Part shown: positions 14,708 to 16,860 of the stretch, in pieces
How the letters are laid out: each line of letters begins with the position of its first letter
Numbering within the stretch: position 1 is the stretch's first letter
Assembly: GCA_016703945.1 (NCBI GenBank)
Contig: JADJBC010000024.1
Coordinates: forward strand, 1-16,860
Reading direction: 5' to 3'
Source: Candidatus Aalborgicola danicus
GTDB taxonomy: Bacteria > Pseudomonadota > Gammaproteobacteria > Burkholderiales > Burkholderiaceae_C
Length of the DNA: 16,860 nucleotides
The notes under the pieces: generated by a model
Told to the model about the DNA's origin: nothing
Database searches by the model: none
The model's input: only the letters and a program-made list of their open reading frames with translations
Translations under genes and position numbers: made by a program

Positions 14708-15680
14708 TCAACTGAAATTTTTGCCGATTTGATGATCGGCACCCAGCGTCGATCTCCGTCGCCATGTATTTGCTCAGGTCGCTCGGACTGCGGTAGAAGG
14801 CTCATCGCCCAGTGAATTCAACTTAGTACGCAGCTCTGGATCTTGCAGCGTTGCTTGCAGTGCCGCCGACAGTTTGCTTTGGATAGCGGACGGCAGATTG
14901 GCTGGCGCAAAGAGCGCAAACCAGGAATAGGCTCATAGCCCCAGATGCCGCTCTCGCCTACTGTTGGTAAGTCTGGAAAAGCGGGTGATCGTTTGGCACC
15001 TGTGGTCGCCAATGCGCGCAGACGGCCTCCCTTGATCATGCCCAGCGCCAGAGGAATGTGGTTGATGGAGTAAGTGGTGTCACCACTGGCCAGCGCTGTC
15101 ATGTTGGCAGGGCCGCCACCGTAGGGCATGGGTGATCTTCAGTCCGGTGACCTGCTTGAACCATTCGGTGGCCAGATGGGGGGTGCTGCCGTTGCCATTG
15201 CTGCCGTAATTGGCTTTGTCGCCTTCACTGCGCAGCTCCGTCATCAAATCCTGCATCGTTGCAGCTTTTGTTTTGGGGCCGACTGCCACCACCAGCGGGC
15301 CGTAGCTGATTTGACCAATTGGCGTAAAGCTCTTGACGGGATCATAGGCGACGTTGGGGTAAATGGTGGGGCTGTAAATATGGGTCGCCGGGTCTCCCAC
15401 CACCAGTGTGTAGCCGTCAGGCTTGGCGCGTGCCAAAAGCGTCGTACCGACCGTGCCACCCGCTCGGGTTTGTTGTCAACAATGATGTTGCCCTTCAAGT
15501 GAGTTTGCATTTTTCGGCAATCAAACGCGCTGTGACGTCAACCACACCACCAGCAGGAAAGGGGGCAATCAGAGTAATGTTCTTGCTTGGGTAAGCGTCC
15601 TGTGACTGCGCGCAAAATGTTGCGGCAGCGAAAGCAACGGCTAGGCCGCACTTCAAGATGTGTTGCGTATTGAATTTCAT
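14708..15680 (-). pseudogene. Bug/TctC-family periplasmic receptor, multiple frameshifts
   Basis: Pieced together from several frames, this is a tripartite-tricarboxylate (Bug) binding protein of about 324 residues, the normal family length. It begins with an export signal (MKFNTQHILKCGLAVAFAAA, ending near CAQSQDAYPSK). Then come ITLIAPFPAGGVVDVTARL, GTTLLARAKPDGYTLVVGDP, the ligand-loop motif YGGGPANMTALASGDTTYS, LRALATTGAKRSPAFPDLPT and a C-terminus KYMATEID, then WVPIIKSAKISVD and TGA at 14710-14708. At least six single- or double-base shifts break it, near 15510, 15465, 15128, 14927, 14797 and 14748; the one at 15510-15514 is a shortened T-run. GGAGACC precedes the ATG. It starts 60 bases after the sulfatase stop, so it may have received the substrate or product of that enzyme. 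Confidence 0.85.
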
Positions 15681-15740
15681 GGGTCTCCAATCAGGTGTGG
15701 TTTAAGGTTGGCCGTAGGATTTCCAAGCAGCAAGTTCAAA

Positions 15741-16860
15741 TTAACATGGGCTGCTGGGGCTTAGGGTCTCCTGCTGACGCCCAGCCAATGTTGAGCGAAG
15801 GGACCAGACCAGCAAATCCTTGATCATGGTTTCTTTCATGCTGGCGAGTTCTGGGGACGACCATAGGTCGTATAGCTCGCCGGGGTCGTTGAGCATGTCG
15901 TAGAGGCTCGCCGTGGATTCGCCAAGGTAGTAGACGATCTTCCAACGTGCGTCGCGCTTCATCACCATGTATTCGGCGCCAGTCTGGATGTGGTCACGTG
16001 CCAGTTCGGCGTAGACCGCTTCGCGAACAGAACTCGCGTTCACCGCTCAAGATGGGGCACAGAGAGGTCACTTCAAAGGACTTTGGAACTTGCAAACCAG
16101 CGGTTTCGAGAATGGTTGGCGCTATGTCCATGGGAGTTGCACCAAGGAGTCATTCGCGCTGTGGCGTCTGGCCATTGCGCGACCACATGATCAAGGGTAC
16201 GCGCACCGAGGCGTCGTACATCGTCCACTTCTGAATGTGCCCATGGTCACCCAGGGCGTCGCCATGGTCAGAGGTAAAGATGACCAGCGCATTGTCCAGA
16301 TAGCCACGCGCATCCAGCGTCTGCATGATTTTGTCAACTTGGTCGTCAATCATGCTCACATTGGCAGCATAGTGACGTCGCATTCTCAGTAAGGCCTCCG
16401 GTGTTGGGTGATCGCTCCACGATACGGAATCGTAGTTATGGCGAATCATGTTGTTGCGCAGAACAGCATGCGAGGGCGGCTGCGCGGCGATCTCGGCTGC
16501 TGTCGGTGTGGGCAAGGGAATGTCCACATCCTTGTACATGTCAAGGTAGCGCGGCAGTGGGTCGTAAGGTGGGTGCGGACCAGGAAAGCCGATCTGCAAA
16601 AACAGTGGCGCGGTAGCTTTGCGCTCTTCTAACCACCAGACGGCATGTTCACCAATGAACATGTCGGAGTGCCTGTCTTCGTCGAGTTCCCATGGAAATG
16701 CCCCGAGTGCCTGGCGGTAGCCTTCGGGGTCTTTGGTGTGCCGCGTATAGGCTGGGTTTGACGAGCTTGCGTGCATGCAAGGCTTTGTCCCACTCGTCAT
16801 AAAGCGCCCTGGGATGCTCGTCGGGAACAAGGGCCTGTCCTTGTTTTCCATGAAAAACCG
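15741..16860 (-). pseudogene. Sulfatase (alkaline phosphatase superfamily), C-terminal part, frameshifted
   Basis: The minus strand encodes the C-terminal two-thirds or so of a type I sulfatase. Visible blocks are HSDMFIGEHAVWWLEE, FLQIGFPGPHPPYDPLPRYL, IDDQVDKIMQTLDARGYLDN, the metal-binding VIFTSDHGDALGDHGHIQKW, DIAPTILETAGLQ and near the end AVYAELARDHIQTGAEYMVM and IVYYLGESTASLYDMLNDPG. The formylglycine motif (CxPSR) must lie beyond the right edge and cannot be checked. Frames break near 16824, 16755, 16165-16130 and 16040; the first fits a shortened homopolymer run. Type I sulfatases hydrolyse sulfate esters. With the Bug receptor next door the pair suggests uptake and desulfation of an organosulfate, by inference. 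The gene is partial and possibly inactive. Confidence 0.83.

Noticed and set aside
1..16860. CRISPR arrays, tRNA and rRNA genes
   Set aside because: No regularly spaced repeats and no tRNA- or rRNA-like segments were seen on either strand by eye.

Overview
The window looks like chromosomal DNA from a betaproteobacterium of the order Burkholderiales, most likely Comamonadaceae (Acidovorax, Rhodoferax or Polaromonas type). This rests on the GC-rich codon use of the intact genes, the style of the sigma-54 regulator, the RRM glycine-rich protein, the cyanate transporter and the Bug (TctC-like) receptor. No rRNA, tRNA, CRISPR array or complete mobile element was seen.

Layout. (1) 1-551, minus: a decayed, frameshifted homologue of the Cho excinuclease (GIY-YIG nuclease), cut by the left edge. 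(2) 687-5672, plus: a GAF/AAA+/Fis-type sigma-54 activator. A 375-bp gap follows, holding a long inverted repeat, a candidate enhancer site and a near-consensus -24/-12 promoter. Then come three genes: an OsmC-family protein, an acyl-CoA-dehydrogenase-fold flavoprotein (one frameshift) and a rubredoxin fused to an FAD/NAD rubredoxin reductase. Together they look like a self-contained sigma-54-controlled redox operon of unknown substrate. (3) 5673-7225: a lower-GC insert with an Xre/MbcA/ParS-type antitoxin and a RES-domain toxin, both carrying single-base homopolymer frameshifts. (4) 7444-7840: an RRM glycine-rich RNA-binding protein with a strong UUCG-loop terminator.

(5) 7867-13944, all minus: a cyanate use locus. 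In transcription order it has a PAS histidine kinase with a doubtful start, a NarL-type response regulator, a sigma-54-like promoter with possible operator repeats, a Tat-exported NrtA/CmpA-type binding protein, an ABC permease, an ABC ATPase, cyanase (cynS) and a DUF1348/NTF2-like protein. Imported cyanate would be converted with bicarbonate to ammonia and CO2, so sigma-54 control would fit nitrogen scavenging. (6) 13945-14707: about 760 bp without a convincing gene, possibly with insertion-sequence debris. (7) 14708-16860, minus: a sulfatase (cut by the right edge) followed by a Bug-type periplasmic receptor, both with several frameshifts.

The two most interesting things are the sigma-54 regulator plus OsmC/flavoprotein/rubredoxin-reductase operon, whose substrate I cannot name, and the regulation of the cyanate locus. 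A caution applies throughout: several frameshifts are one-base changes in homopolymer runs, which can be sequencing error rather than gene decay.
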